Shown: positions 1 through 7,512, numbered from the stretch's first letter. The stretch is 46,551 nt of DNA from Pseudomonadota bacterium (GCA_023403845.1 JAEYDL010000035.1:1-46551), one strand, 5' to 3'. Numbers and translations are program-made. The notes: a model not told the origin generated them from the letters alone.

Positions 1-95
1 GTCCGGCTCACACCGTACCGCTTGGACAGATCGGACTGGCTCGCCCCCACTTCGTACTCGGCCCGGATGGATTCCCAATCAAATCGTGCCGCCAT
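1..95 (-). CDS. Phage small terminase subunit, N-terminal fragment (cut by window edge)
   Basis: Reading leftward from ATG at 95 gives about 31 codons beginning MAARFDWESIRAEYEVGASQ, followed by SDLSKRYGVSR, which is a helix-turn-helix (the YGVSR recognition-helix style) as found at the N-terminus of small terminase subunits that bind phage DNA for packaging. The remainder is off the left edge. The start overlaps the end of the upstream HTH gene (stop at 79) by 17 bp, as expected inside a compact leftward late operon. The fragment is short, so other HTH proteins are possible, but the position just before where the head genes should begin supports terminase. Confidence 0.6.
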   Translation of the reverse strand, partial: MAARFDWESIRAEYEVGASQSDLSKRYGVSR

Positions 96-588
96 CGTCG
101 CACCCCCCGTTTGGCCTGCGTTCTTCCCGTTCCCTTAAGAACCTTTCATGCCCCCGTTTCTCCTCTTCCTCCGGCCTTGTGCTGTACGCCAAATCATACT
201 CCCAGGGGGCCCTTTTCCTCTTCAAATGCGGACACCGGTGACCGGTCTGATAGGACACCGGTGGCCGGTCCACTCTTCCAGTACTCTTTCCAGAACCGGC
301 AGCCAAAACCGAGGAGCGCCCGGTTGCCATGGAGGTGAACACCCCGGAGGATACGAGCGCAGCAATGGCCCTGCGCACTGTTCGCACAGACACGCCGCAC
401 TCCTGCGCGACGGTTTCCTGCCGCACGCGGATTTTTCCGGTCCGCTTGTCCATATGCAGGGCGAGCGCCATGCCTACAAGCTTTTCCGTTGGAAGAAGTT
501 CCGCCTGAAGAAGCCGGCGCTGGAGCGCGTAGGTGTCCATTACAGTGATGATATTACCGTGCCAGCCTGTCATCCCCACGGCATTCAT
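79..588 (-). CDS. Phage helix-turn-helix protein
   Basis: About 169 residues. The middle carries MDKRTGKIRVRQETVAQECG followed by VSVRTVRRAIAALVSSG, a winged-HTH-like DNA-binding segment (roughly residues 45-85). The tail is basic and hydrophilic, ending in a run of Arg/Glu. I chose ATG at 588; a GTG at 594 and ATGs at 573 and 540 are alternatives and the ribosome site is weak for all. It lies between the lysis cassette and the small terminase in the leftward late operon, so it is probably a DNA-binding accessory or late regulator. Function is not known from sequence. Confidence 0.75.
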   Translation of the reverse strand: MNAVGMTGWHGNIITVMDTYALQRRLLQAELLPTEKLVGMALALHMDKRTGKIRVRQETVAQECGVSVRTVRRAIAALVSSGVFTSMATGRSSVLAAGSGKSTGRVDRPPVSYQTGHRCPHLKRKRAPWEYDLAYSTRPEEEEKRGHERFLREREERRPNGGCDDGGTI

Positions 589-634
589 CTTCACGGAAAT
601 GGAGCTTCCTCACACACATGGGGATGTTTCCTGC

Positions 635-913
635 TTACATCGGGCCGATCAGCTTCATGATGAGCGCACCGAGGCTGCCTGCCGCCGCAGCCACGCCAGC
701 AAGCACAGACATTCCCCCGGTGCGTTTGTTCTCCGCCGCTTCAAGTGCCGAAATACGGACATCCTGCCCGGCGATGCGTTTGCCGTGATCCTTGAGCTGC
801 GTAATCACAATGTCGTCGAGGCGCTGGTTGGTGCCCGCGACTTCGGCCTTAAGCCCGGAAAGTTCGGCCTTTACTTCCCCGATTTCACGGACAAGCTGCA
901 CATCGTCGCTCAT
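635..913 (-). CDS. Small phage coiled-coil membrane protein (XhlA-like)
   Basis: 92 residues: an N-terminal alpha-helical heptad-like stretch (VREIGEVKAELSGLKAEVAG and onward to about residue 60) followed by one C-terminal hydrophobic helix (MSVLAGVAAAAGSLGALIMK). This coiled-coil plus single membrane segment layout is that of XhlA-type or holin-accessory proteins. A strong ribosome site (GAGGAGG) precedes ATG at 913. Its start overlaps the end of the Rz1-like gene by 4 bp. The position beside endolysin, holin-like and Rz/Rz1 genes supports a part in the lysis cassette. Confidence 0.7.
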   Translation of the reverse strand: MSDDVQLVREIGEVKAELSGLKAEVAGTNQRLDDIVITQLKDHGKRIAGQDVRISALEAAENKRTGGMSVLAGVAAAAGSLGALIMKLIGPM

Positions 914-1149
914 TGCGCCTCCTCAACGCCCCTGATCCACAAGAGCAGGTTCCCGGCCTCGCCAGCGGGCAGGTGCACCCATTCGCCGGGCTCGGTGAAC
1001 GTCTCGCCCCGGTAGACGTAGGACCACTCACCCGTCACGACCGCCCCCGGCGTCAAGGGGGCCGGGCTTGCCACGGCGGTCGGTTCCCCCCATCGAGCGC
1101 ACCCACTCGCCGCCGGCGTCATCACAAACAGCAGCGCGATCAGCCTCAC
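910..1149 (-). CDS. Rz1-like outer-membrane spanin lipoprotein (nested)
   Basis: Starting at GTG 1149 the product reads MRLIALLFVMTPAASGC, a short lipoprotein signal with lipobox ASGC; the longer frame back to 1245 would place an unusual hydrophilic leader before it. The mature part is Pro/Ala-rich (EPTAVASPAPLTPG) and about 63 residues long. The first two thirds are encoded in a different frame inside the neighbouring Rz-like gene (1028-1240), the classical nested Rz/Rz1 layout. Known role of the family: outer-membrane half of the spanin complex that disrupts the envelope in the last step of lysis. The start is chosen on the signal peptide; the ribosome site is weak. Confidence 0.65.
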   Translation of the reverse strand: MRLIALLFVMTPAASGCARWGEPTAVASPAPLTPGAVVTGEWSYVYRGETFTEPGEWVHLPAGEAGNLLLWIRGVEEAQ

Positions 1150-1240
1150 GATCAGCAGCGCGGCGTTCGCCGTACCGTTGGTGAAGCCACATCTTGATGA
1201 GTTCAACGCACGAGGTGAGGAAGTCGAGGACGGCCCGCAC
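1028..1240 (-). CDS. Rz-like small protein hosting nested Rz1
   Basis: 70 residues starting at GTG 1240 with an upstream GGGGAAGTGAT ribosome site. The N-terminus (RAVLDFLTSCVELIKMWL) is a hydrophobic/amphipathic helix, followed by a very charged stretch (QRYGERRAADREADRAAV). The Rz1-like lipoprotein frame begins inside it. It starts 2 bp after the holin-like gene stops (TGA 1242-1244). Length is short for an inner-membrane spanin and the membrane segment is weak, so the assignment rests on its position and on the nested partner. Confidence 0.55.
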   Translation of the reverse strand: MRAVLDFLTSCVELIKMWLHQRYGERRAADREADRAAVCDDAGGEWVRSMGGTDRRGKPGPLDAGGGRDG

Positions 1241-1241
1241 A

Positions 1242-1532
1242 TCACTTCCCCGTCACTGCTTTGACTTCGGCCTTCACGGTTTCGGATTTTCCGTCGGCCA
1301 CGGCTCCCCTGTTCTGCCCGAAGTGCAGGGCAAGGGCGTGGACCCAGCGATAGATCACGGCATAGACACCGACGGTTTCAGCGGGCGCGGGCATCCAGAT
1401 GGTGGCCACGGCACAAAGTCCGCACAGAGAGAGCAGAACGCCCGCGGCGATGGAGATCCAGCCCGCTTCGGGATACAGGGCCACAAGCTGATCCAGCGTG
1501 GCGAACAGAAAGTCGATGACACTCGTTTCCAT
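1242..1532 (-). CDS. Holin-like phage membrane protein
   Basis: 96 residues with at least two hydrophobic segments: about residues 24-47 (GWISIAAGVLLSLCGLCAVA) and a second, weaker one near 55-70, then a charged C-terminus ending in KSETVKAEVKAV. Its ATG overlaps the endolysin stop by one base (TGATGG) and the ribosome site GGAGG is inside the endolysin gene, implying translational coupling. Two membrane segments, small size and position directly after an endolysin fit a class II holin. No specific family was recognised. Confidence 0.6.
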   Translation of the reverse strand: METSVIDFLFATLDQLVALYPEAGWISIAAGVLLSLCGLCAVATIWMPAPAETVGVYAVIYRWVHALALHFGQNRGAVADGKSETVKAEVKAVTGK

Positions 1533-1903
1533 CAGTAGTTACCTCCGTGCTGATAAAAGGCCACATCGCGCGGCTTGTCCGGGTCGTTGTCCACATGAAT
1601 CCACGTCGGGGCCAGCTCAATACGCCGGAATCCAGCCTCGATGAGGGCGGCCAGCATGACGAAGCGCTCATGAGAAGACACGCAGCGGATATCCACCGCA
1701 TGACCGCGCGTGTGGGCTGAGTCTTCCACCCCGCCCACGGCCCGGTTGTGTTCCGGGCAGCGGAAGGCGGAGGACAGTACGAACGGAATCCCCGCAAGGC
1801 TCCGCGCCTCGTCGAGCATGGCGAGGCATTTTCTGTCCATGCGCTCGATTCCCGCCCCGCAGCCGCACCGGCAGCGAAATTCGGAAGGAGAAAAATAGGT
1901 CAT
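1532..1903 (-). CDS. Phage endolysin, peptidase M15A family
   Basis: 123 residues from ATG 1903, preceded by AAGGAATCTACT. The N-terminus MTYFSPSEFRCRCGCG is typical of M15A (D-Ala-D-Ala carboxypeptidase-like) proteins. Zinc/active-site features visible: SSAFRCPEHN near residue 45, SAHTRGHAVDI (His and Asp ligands, residues about 62-72) and WIHVD near the C-terminus (third His). The family cleaves peptide cross-links in peptidoglycan. An in-frame extension to 1954 exists but lacks a ribosome site. It is the first gene of the lysis cassette, followed by holin-like and Rz/Rz1 genes. Confidence 0.85.
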   Translation of the reverse strand: MTYFSPSEFRCRCGCGAGIERMDRKCLAMLDEARSLAGIPFVLSSAFRCPEHNRAVGGVEDSAHTRGHAVDIRCVSSHERFVMLAALIEAGFRRIELAPTWIHVDNDPDKPRDVAFYQHGGNY

Positions 1904-1966
1904 AGTAGATTCCTTTTTTCTGCAACTGTGCATAAGCAGCGTCAAAGGTTCCACCGTGAACTCTTT

Positions 1967-2341
1967 TCATAAGAGGCTATATTGAAATTGAGATAGCCTT
2001 GGGCATATATGCGTCTGCCGCGCCAAATATCGGACATACCGGATGGTTACACACAGATCCTCCGCAATGGACTCAGGCCGTTCGCCCCTTTCCAGCCGGG
2101 CGAGAATCTCCGGCTTGAGCGGTCCGCCGCGCCGCAAATTCGGAACGATGACGTTCAGCCCTCCCCAGACGGAGCACAGCTTTTGTACCGCATCCTGTCC
2201 CAGAATAGCGGAAAGAGCGCACCCCTCCAGCGAACGAGGGATGTAAAGAGACTGCCCCCCCTTGCATGCGCAGAGAACCAGCGCGGCAGGTTCGCCGACA
2301 GTATCTACAAGATCAGCCATGCTGATCCATTCGTCGCTCAT
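1967..2341 (-). CDS. Mor-type phage transcription activator
   Basis: 124 residues. The central motif LSAILGQDAVQKLCSVWGG followed by LNVIVPNLRRGGPL resembles the dimerisation/beta-strand region of Mu Mor/C family activators, and the C-terminal half (ARLERGERPESIAEDLCVTI then RYVRYLARQ) is an HTH. Mor-family proteins activate middle or late phage promoters. Position immediately upstream of the lysis cassette, with its start overlapping the previous stop (ATGA at 2338-2341), fits an activator of the late operon. A 60-bp gap containing no clear terminator separates it from the endolysin; that is where a Mor-dependent promoter should be sought. Confidence 0.7.
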   Translation of the reverse strand: MSDEWISMADLVDTVGEPAALVLCACKGGQSLYIPRSLEGCALSAILGQDAVQKLCSVWGGLNVIVPNLRRGGPLKPEILARLERGERPESIAEDLCVTIRYVRYLARQTHICPRLSQFQYSLL

Positions 2342-2622
2342 TTCACCTCCATTTCAAGTAAGAAAGCGACGTTACAAGCAATATGTTCCAGATGCGGCAG
2401 TCCGCTCTCGGGGTCCACACCATCAGGTTCACGGAGATACGCGCAGATATGCCGCATGAGGGCATCCCGGTATCGCTCCGGCTCGACCTGCCGCCAGTTC
2501 TCGGGATCTCCATATTTCTCGGTTCCGTAGGTCCTGACCCGCCCAACAGCCTCAATGATGGACGGCGGCACGAGTGAGAGCCGTGGCTTTCCGGCGTCGG
2601 ACTTTGCTTCCTGTTTGTTCAT
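2338..2622 (-). CDS. DUF5664 protein (dATP/dGTP diphosphohydrolase N-terminal-like)
   Basis: 94 residues from ATG 2622, chosen because it overlaps the upstream stop (ATGA) and has a GGGGG ribosome site; the in-frame extension to 2685 lies inside the nuclease gene. The sequence KSDAGKPRLSLVPPSIIEAV, the VGRVRTYGTEKYGDPENWR segment, and RYRDALMRHICAYLREP with LPHLEHIACNVAFLL match the DUF5664 / dATP-dGTP diphosphohydrolase N-terminal family common in phages. It likely acts on nucleotides during phage replication; the all-alpha His-rich helices suggest a MazG-like fold. Catalytic activity is inference. Confidence 0.75.
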   Translation of the reverse strand: MNKQEAKSDAGKPRLSLVPPSIIEAVGRVRTYGTEKYGDPENWRQVEPERYRDALMRHICAYLREPDGVDPESGLPHLEHIACNVAFLLEMEVK

Positions 2623-2903
2623 GCTACCCCCACAACTTTCAGTGCATCTTCGATATTTTCCACAATCGTAACATGCCCGCGCCAACTCGTGTGGAAACTC
2701 TCTTCATCCGGGGTCAGTCTGCGTTGACTCGGTGGTTTTGAACCGTCTTTGACCTCAAGAAAAAAGTTTTTGCCTCGAAAACCCACGGCCAGATCCGGAA
2801 AGCCCCTGCCTACCCCGGCGAGCGACTGTACAGAACATCCTGCACGCCGGAGCGCGGCCACGATCTCGCCCTGATTGTCGTCAACCTTTGCGGCTCTACG
2901 CAT
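2619..2903 (-). CDS. VRR-NUC domain nuclease
   Basis: 94 residues from ATG 2903 (MRRAAKVDDNQGEIVAALRR). It has the PD-(D/E)XK core of VRR-NUC proteins: E14 in the first helix, GRGFPDLAVG (catalytic Asp) and NFFLEVKDG (Glu-x-Lys). The RRLTPDEESFHTSWRG segment is the usual fourth part of the fold. Ribosome site GAGG lies 8 bp before this ATG. An in-frame upstream ATG at 2981 would add a Cys-rich leader (CPRYCEIFGPGAC); it may be part of a longer form. The family cuts or resolves branched DNA; here it follows the primase-helicase in the replication operon. Confidence 0.8.
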   Translation of the reverse strand: MRRAAKVDDNQGEIVAALRRAGCSVQSLAGVGRGFPDLAVGFRGKNFFLEVKDGSKPPSQRRLTPDEESFHTSWRGHVTIVENIEDALKVVGVA

Positions 2904-3092
2904 GACACACCTCGACTCATCAAACACTCCGGCACACGCTCCGGGGCCAAAAATTTCACAGTAACGTGGGCAGTCAGACATGAATCAAACCCAGACCTGA
3001 CAAAAGCCAATGCACTGCCCTTGGTCCAATGGCTCCATGACATGCCGCCGTCACAATACAGTCTTTCAGTATCCACCGAAGGCGAAGAAGCA

Positions 3093-4898
3093 TCAGCAGT
3101 ACCTCACAGGAGAAGAGGTTGCGGATTCCAGGTATTGCAGAGAAGCCGGGTCAAACCAGAGCTTGATTTTCCCTTCCCACTCGCCATTGCGCTGCTTGCA
3201 ACAATACAAGATAGCGTCTGGCCCATCTGCCTGAGCCTGCTGTTTTCCCCAGTCGCTTGTTGCTTCCTGTACTTTCTGTTCCTTTGGCTTGTTTCTCCAG
3301 ATGATGAAAACATTGTCCACCATGTCGGTAATAGCCCCTGTTCCCTTGACGTCAAACTTATCAGGAACTTCAGCTTCATCATTCCGCTTGCGAGAATGGC
3401 AGACGAGATGGACCTGAATATCGTTGTTTCTGGCAAAATCCGAAATCCGGTCAACAAAGGCTTTTTGTTCGTTGTAGGCGTCTTCGCCAAAACCGCACTT
3501 AGCAAGCGAATCAATCAAAAAATTGCGAACGCCGTAACGCCGGTAGGCATATTCAAAAACTTCAAGAATCCGTTCAGCCTTTGCTGTTCCCTGCACGTCA
3601 AACACCCACAGCCGCTGATTCCAGAAAGTTTCAAGTGCATCTCTGTCTCCTGTTTCCGGTTTATTTGTAGCGCATGTTTGACGCGCCATTCTGGCAAGAA
3701 ACTTGTATGGTCTGAACTCCATGGACGCGATGCACCAGCGGTTCCCCTTGCTCATGGAATCAACCACGATATGCCCAAGCACCTGACTTTTCCCGTGCCC
3801 GTTGATTCCTGCCCAGATGGAGGTTTCGCCATTGCGCAGCCCCACAGTTGTCCGTGTCTTGGGCCACGGAAGGCTTGTACCGGCAAGATCCTGCCCGTTG
3901 TGCAGATAGTCGAATACGGAATCGAGATAGGAAGAGGCCATATGGAGTTCTTCCGGATCTATTGTCTTCGACGTTTCAAAAACTGCATGCAGGTCCATAC
4001 CTGCAATCAAGGCTTCGTTGGCGTCCTTATGCGGACCAAAATCAACGAAATAGCAACGGTGTCGCCCAAGACGACGGGCAATATGCTCCATAGCCTTCTG
4101 CCCTTGTTCGTCCCTATCCATGGCCAAATAGATTGTGTCAAAAAGCTGAAGTCTGTCCCATTCCGCCTCTATCCATCCGTCCTGCTTGTCACCTTCCCCG
4201 CCACCGCGCGGCACGGATACGGCGCAGATTCCAGCCTGATAAAACGCCATGGCGTCAAGCTCTCCCTCGACGATAACCAGAGCCCGCGCCGTTTCCGGCA
4301 TTTGATCCCAGCCGAACAGACATGGTTCGGAATCTTTGCTGGTCCACATACCCTTCTTGTCATGCAGTGGGCGGTACTTGATGAAAATCAGCTCACCATT
4401 TCGCTGGTACGGAAAGACAATGACCGGCCCCTTTTCGCGGTGGTTGAGCTGACCAATCCGGAACGCCCTGACCGTCTCCGCGCTAATGCCCCGCTTTTCA
4501 AACCAGAGCAGCATTTCACGGCCCGGATTCGTCAAACCCGACGGGCGGGAAGGGCGCATGTACTTTTTGCGTTCAGGAACGAATTGGGGGCGTTCTGAGG
4601 CTATGCCAAGAAAGTCTTTCGCCTCTCTAACAGCCTCTGCCTTGCTTACGCCATGCACGGCCTGAATCAGGTCAATCAGGTCTCCACCTTTCGCATCGTC
4701 CGCAAAATCCCGCCAGACACCAGCTTTTCCGGAGAGATTCACGCCAAGAGAGTTTCCGGTTTCTCCGGAAACCGACCCTGCCCGCCATTCCCTGCCTTCA
4801 CGTTTTCCGCCAGGCAACAACCATTCGCACACGGACTCCGCGCGTTCCGCCAGCATTTCAGCAATCTGCCGGATGTCGTACTGTTTCATGCCGCTCAT
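3093..4898 (-). CDS. Phage primase-helicase (TOPRIM plus DnaB-like)
   Basis: 601 residues from ATG 4898, chosen because ATGA overlaps the upstream stop. N-terminal primase-like region (1-100) lacks the Cys pairs of a zinc finger. TOPRIM domain near 200-290: VIVEGELDAMA (catalytic Glu) and AMDRDEQG (DxD). The C-terminal RecA/DnaB-type helicase has Walker A AGINGHGKS (about 363-371), Walker B-like NFLIDSL, and an H-motif LVCHSRK. Combined architecture is that of T7 gp4-like proteins: primer synthesis and 5'-3' unwinding. It is followed by the nuclease gene after a 190-bp gap and preceded by a replication initiator. Confidence 0.9.
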   Translation of the reverse strand: MSGMKQYDIRQIAEMLAERAESVCEWLLPGGKREGREWRAGSVSGETGNSLGVNLSGKAGVWRDFADDAKGGDLIDLIQAVHGVSKAEAVREAKDFLGIASERPQFVPERKKYMRPSRPSGLTNPGREMLLWFEKRGISAETVRAFRIGQLNHREKGPVIVFPYQRNGELIFIKYRPLHDKKGMWTSKDSEPCLFGWDQMPETARALVIVEGELDAMAFYQAGICAVSVPRGGGEGDKQDGWIEAEWDRLQLFDTIYLAMDRDEQGQKAMEHIARRLGRHRCYFVDFGPHKDANEALIAGMDLHAVFETSKTIDPEELHMASSYLDSVFDYLHNGQDLAGTSLPWPKTRTTVGLRNGETSIWAGINGHGKSQVLGHIVVDSMSKGNRWCIASMEFRPYKFLARMARQTCATNKPETGDRDALETFWNQRLWVFDVQGTAKAERILEVFEYAYRRYGVRNFLIDSLAKCGFGEDAYNEQKAFVDRISDFARNNDIQVHLVCHSRKRNDEAEVPDKFDVKGTGAITDMVDNVFIIWRNKPKEQKVQEATSDWGKQQAQADGPDAILYCCKQRNGEWEGKIKLWFDPASLQYLESATSSPVRYC

Positions 4899-5755
4899 AT
4901 GGCCCCCGCCCACTGGTCAGCTTTTGGTTTCGCCTCTTCGTGCAGCGGGAAAATGCCTTGCCAGCCGCGCTGAATGCTCTGGTTCAGAATCGCAATCTTG
5001 AGCGCGTCGTTTCCTTCCGCAAGCTTGTCCAGTTCACAGCACGTCAGCTGCATGGCCCTGTATGTCAGCGGCTTGCGCATTCGTTCCCGCATGGCGCGAA
5101 AATCCTCCAAGGCCTGCACAAGTTCGTCATGCTGCGTGTATTCGCGGACAACGGCACGCAGATCGGCAGCAGAATTTTTCCCGGCAGATTCAGGAGCGTC
5201 ACGGGGAGGTTTGCCCGTCATGCGCGGATTCGTCCCCATGCGGCGGGGGCTGTTTTTTTCTGCCTTCGGGTCCGTTCCGTTTTCGCGAGAAACCCTCCTG
5301 CCAGAAGCAGGAATATCCTCGCCGTCGTCTCGCCCCCTCTGTGAGGGGGTGGGGGGAGTATTATTATATTCTTCTTCTTTATCTTCTTCTTTGCTCCGGA
5401 GTTTCTCCGGAGAATGTCCGGACTTTCTGTCTTTCTTTTTTGAGTATTCATCACGGTATTTCAACAAGTTAGGTATACTTACCATGATGGAATTTTCAGA
5501 AAATTTTACTTCAAAAATTCCAGAATTTTTGAAAATTCCGACAAATTTTTCAAATTTTTTCGCGGAAAATCCGAAAAAATTTCCCCATTTTTTCGCGGAA
5601 AACGAGCAGGAACAGTCCCCTGTTTCGTCAAGCTTTTCCGCAACAATTTCCAGAAGCCGCCACCAGAAGCCGTAACCTTCCATGCCCAGCTTATCGACAA
5701 TGGCAGACAGTCTTTCATCATTGTACGAGCAGGTCATATGCTTGAACCATTTCAT
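4895..5755 (-). CDS. Phage replication initiation protein (DUF4373/Lin1244-like N-terminus)
   Basis: 286 residues. N-terminus MKWFKHMTCSYNDERLSAIV and GMEGYGFWWRLLEIVAEKLD is the winged-helix 'Lin1244/DUF4373' domain of phage replication proteins. The middle (about 125-200) is Lys/Glu/Asp-rich and low in complexity, a linker. The C-terminal helices (LRAVVREYTQHDELVQALED onward to RGWQGIFPL) match helicase-loader/DnaD-type tails. GGAG precedes the ATG. Overlaps the primase-helicase gene by 4 bp, so initiator and helicase are translationally coupled. The DNA encoding residues 45-80 is locally AT-rich, which could contain or mimic an origin, but no iterons were seen. Confidence 0.75.
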   Translation of the reverse strand: MKWFKHMTCSYNDERLSAIVDKLGMEGYGFWWRLLEIVAEKLDETGDCSCSFSAKKWGNFFGFSAKKFEKFVGIFKNSGIFEVKFSENSIMVSIPNLLKYRDEYSKKKDRKSGHSPEKLRSKEEDKEEEYNNTPPTPSQRGRDDGEDIPASGRRVSRENGTDPKAEKNSPRRMGTNPRMTGKPPRDAPESAGKNSAADLRAVVREYTQHDELVQALEDFRAMRERMRKPLTYRAMQLTCCELDKLAEGNDALKIAILNQSIQRGWQGIFPLHEEAKPKADQWAGAI

Positions 5756-5803
5756 GCCCGCTTCTCCATGAAGAAACAGGTGTGGACACGTTCCTTGACA
5801 TTA

Positions 5804-5869
5804 TTAGTCATTTTGGTATCCTTTTTTTGCTAGTGATACTTTTTTTGAGGCCCTACCGTGTTTGCCCAT
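5804..5869 (-). CDS. Possible 21-residue basic peptide
   Basis: A tiny leftward frame, MGKHGRASKKVSLAKKGYQN plus D, strongly basic. It begins inside the end of the upstream 59-residue gene (stop at 5853) and ends 49 bp before the replication initiator. There is no strong ribosome site, so translation would depend on coupling. The even placing of lysines and the overlap are the only support; it may be chance. Confidence 0.25.
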   Translation of the reverse strand: MGKHGRASKKVSLAKKGYQND

Positions 5870-6032
5870 GGTGGGGCTTTTCTTTTTCCTCAAACACTGC
5901 GTTAAGCTCTTCGCAGTACCACAGGCACCACTCCACCGGCTTTGCCTCCCCTGCCCACCGTACCCGCCGGCACACCACGGTCCGTCCGGAACGCAAGACC
6001 CGGGCATGGCGACACAGGGGGATGTCAGTCAT
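5853..6032 (-). CDS. Small Cys/Arg-rich phage protein
   Basis: 59 residues from ATG 6032: MTDIPLCRHARVLRSGRTVV, then CRRVRWAGEAKPVEWCLWYC and an acidic end. Four cysteines (CR...CRR...CLWYC) suggest a metal-binding or disulphide-stabilised mini-domain. Its start overlaps the end of the zinc-ribbon gene by 8 bp. Conserved-looking and in the correct strand and place for an early phage gene; no family recognised. Confidence 0.5.
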   Translation of the reverse strand: MTDIPLCRHARVLRSGRTVVCRRVRWAGEAKPVEWCLWYCEELNAVFEEKEKPHHGQTR

Positions 6033-6495
6033 ACAGAAACATCTCATCAATAGAGGTGCTGACCGGAACGTGATACTTTGCTAACCACTTGGCCCGGCAT
6101 CCCGGGCATCTGTAGTACGGATAATCCACAGGCATGCTCTTGCGGCAATCCGGGCAGATACGCGAACAGGGATCTACCTGCGGCTGCATAGGCTCGGACT
6201 CCCGAGTCTGCTCATTGGGTAGAGTTTTTCCCTCACGAAGTAGTCTGCGATAGTATGCGCCTCTATTTCTGCATTTCTCGGAACAATATTCTTTTGTTCG
6301 AGCAGTGGGCTGGACAACAAATTCTTGCCCACATATAGGGCAACGTCGCGTTTCTACGATGGTATGACGATGCTTGCTTTTCCATCGCATTGAATCTTCT
6401 CTATGGCGCTGGCGGGCACATTCCGGACAAAATTTCTGGGTGGGTGAATTTCTAAGCGTACTTTTGCCGCAACGCCGACAAATTATTTCAGCCAT
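6025..6495 (-). CDS. Phage zinc-ribbon protein
   Basis: 156 residues with three separate zinc-binding modules: CRRCGK...FCPEC (residues about 5-26), RRCPICGQEF...YCSEKCRNRG (about 51-78) and ICPDCRKSM...YRCPGCRAKW (about 113-136). Between them are basic helices. ATG 6495 is preferred over 6498 by its spacing from GGGG. The overlap with both neighbours shows a tight operon. Such proteins can bind nucleic acid or host factors; no specific role can be stated. Confidence 0.65.
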   Translation of the reverse strand: MAEIICRRCGKSTLRNSPTQKFCPECARQRHREDSMRWKSKHRHTIVETRRCPICGQEFVVQPTARTKEYCSEKCRNRGAYYRRLLREGKTLPNEQTRESEPMQPQVDPCSRICPDCRKSMPVDYPYYRCPGCRAKWLAKYHVPVSTSIDEMFLYD

Positions 6496-6779
6496 CATCT
6501 TCCCCTGAAAAATTTCTGTTGCTGAGCCTTCATTTTCTGGAGCGCCCTTTTGGGATTATATTTTTTCTTCCGCCAGGCCGAAATAATCATCCCTGTATCG
6601 CTGAGGATAATTCGTAATCGCCCCCATCCCCATATTGTCATACCTGTTCGCCTCTTCACCGGCTTACCGTGCAAAACAGCTTCTTCCGCCTGCCTCTCTG
6701 AAATACCCCGCTCCATCATCCGTCTGACAGCATGACCGGAGTAGCAAAGGACTTGTCGCGAGATATCATTAGGAGTCAT
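6495..6779 (-). CDS. DUF4258 domain protein
   Basis: 94 residues. LCYSGHAVRRMMERGISERQ followed by AEEAVLHGKPV is the signature of DUF4258, a small family related in fold to RelE/BECR nucleases, ending in a strand-rich half (TIWGWGRLRIILSDTGMIIS) and a very basic tail (KKKYNPKRALQKMKAQQQKF). It overlaps the CII-family gene by 11 bp. Families of this kind include toxin-like RNases, but in this leftward operon it has no evident antitoxin partner, so I only assign the domain. Confidence 0.7.
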   Translation of the reverse strand: MTPNDISRQVLCYSGHAVRRMMERGISERQAEEAVLHGKPVKRRTGMTIWGWGRLRIILSDTGMIISAWRKKKYNPKRALQKMKAQQQKFFRGR

Positions 6780-7206
6780 GTTCCGCCTGTCGAACCGCGC
6801 TTTCTGTCTCCATCAAATCAATAAAGACCTCGCCAAGGATTAAAGCCCGCTCTTTGCGAGGAACCTTCCTTTCAATCGCGTCCTGATACCGCGCAAGCTT
6901 TTGCACATCATCAAGCTGTTCTCCTTGGACATCATGATTTGGTGATGCGCTCATCGGCAGGAGCGAAAAACCAAATTCTGCGGCAAGAAGCTGAAGTGCG
7001 GAATAATCCCCGGTTGTTCGCATAATAAACGCGGCCTGCTCCAAACCGAGCTTGACCGAGGCGCGATCCGCGTAAGGGTTGAGGACATTACCGAGGCTCG
7101 ACGGCGCCATGTCCATTTCGGCGGCCATCGCACGGACACCGCCCGGATACTTCTTCACCGCCGTCTGCACTGCTTCAATGACGTGTTCCAATGTGGGAAT
7201 ATTCAT
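6769..7206 (-). CDS. Phage regulatory protein, CII family
   Basis: 145 residues from ATG 7206 (MNIPTLEHVIEAVQTAVKKY). The segment GGVRAMAAEMDMAPSSLGNV followed by LNPYADRASVKLGLEQAAFI is the HTH of the phage regulatory CII family: an alpha-helical DNA binder that activates lysogeny promoters or regulates early genes. C-terminus has helices likely for tetramer formation. Second regulatory gene after Cro in the leftward early operon, as in lambdoid phages. ATGs at 7221 and 7266 are less likely starts. Confidence 0.8.
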   Translation of the reverse strand: MNIPTLEHVIEAVQTAVKKYPGGVRAMAAEMDMAPSSLGNVLNPYADRASVKLGLEQAAFIMRTTGDYSALQLLAAEFGFSLLPMSASPNHDVQGEQLDDVQKLARYQDAIERKVPRKERALILGEVFIDLMETESAVRQAEHDS

Positions 7207-7251
7207 GACTTCACCATTCATTCTGTACGGCCCACCGCCTATTCTGGCGGC

Positions 7252-7512
7252 ATGAAAATGGTTCATCTACTCATCACCCGGCACGGTGACGTATGGCGCG
7301 TCCGCATTCTGATTCCCGGTGAATCCCGTCCACGCTGGCGGGCGTACCGCCTCACAGATTATCCGACGCCGGAGGCCGTGGCCCGACGGTGTGCATCCGG
7401 GCTATGCGCGGGAAAAGAGCACGGCGAAAACGAACATCACCACGAGCGCAAGCAGCAGACTACCCATGTTTCCCTCCACGTTCGCTGGGAGTTCTGGATG
7501 CATATGTTCTGA
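7252..7512 (+). CDS. Uncertain rightward ORF between CII and Cro genes
   Basis: 86 residues. The first 50 (MKMVHLLITRHGDVWRVRIL, then IPGESRPRWRAYRLTDYPTP) look like a small beta-strand domain with good codon use for this phage. The last 35 are His/Glu-rich and antisense to the small leftward membrane ORF at 7402-7467. Its strand opposes the early leftward operon, which argues against it. Only one of this and the leftward ORF is likely to be real over 7402-7467. Confidence 0.35.
   Translation: MKMVHLLITRHGDVWRVRILIPGESRPRWRAYRLTDYPTPEAVARRCASGLCAGKEHGENEHHHERKQQTTHVSLHVRWEFWMHMF
7402..7467 (-). CDS. Tiny single-span membrane peptide after Cro
   Basis: 21 residues, MGSLLLALVVMFVFAVLFSR plus A: one hydrophobic helix with a C-terminal arginine. 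A strong ribosome site (GGAGGG, 4 bp before ATG 7467) is inside the end of the Cro-like gene and the two genes overlap by 8 bp (ATGGGTAG). The frame is open back to an ATG at 7527 (41 residues), but that start has no ribosome site. Size and type resemble small phage membrane peptides; function unknown. Confidence 0.4.
   Translation of the reverse strand: MGSLLLALVVMFVFAVLFSRA

Noticed and set aside
3021..4598. 525-codon rightward frame opposite the primase-helicase
   Set aside because: Shadow of a gene with clear TOPRIM and Walker motifs.
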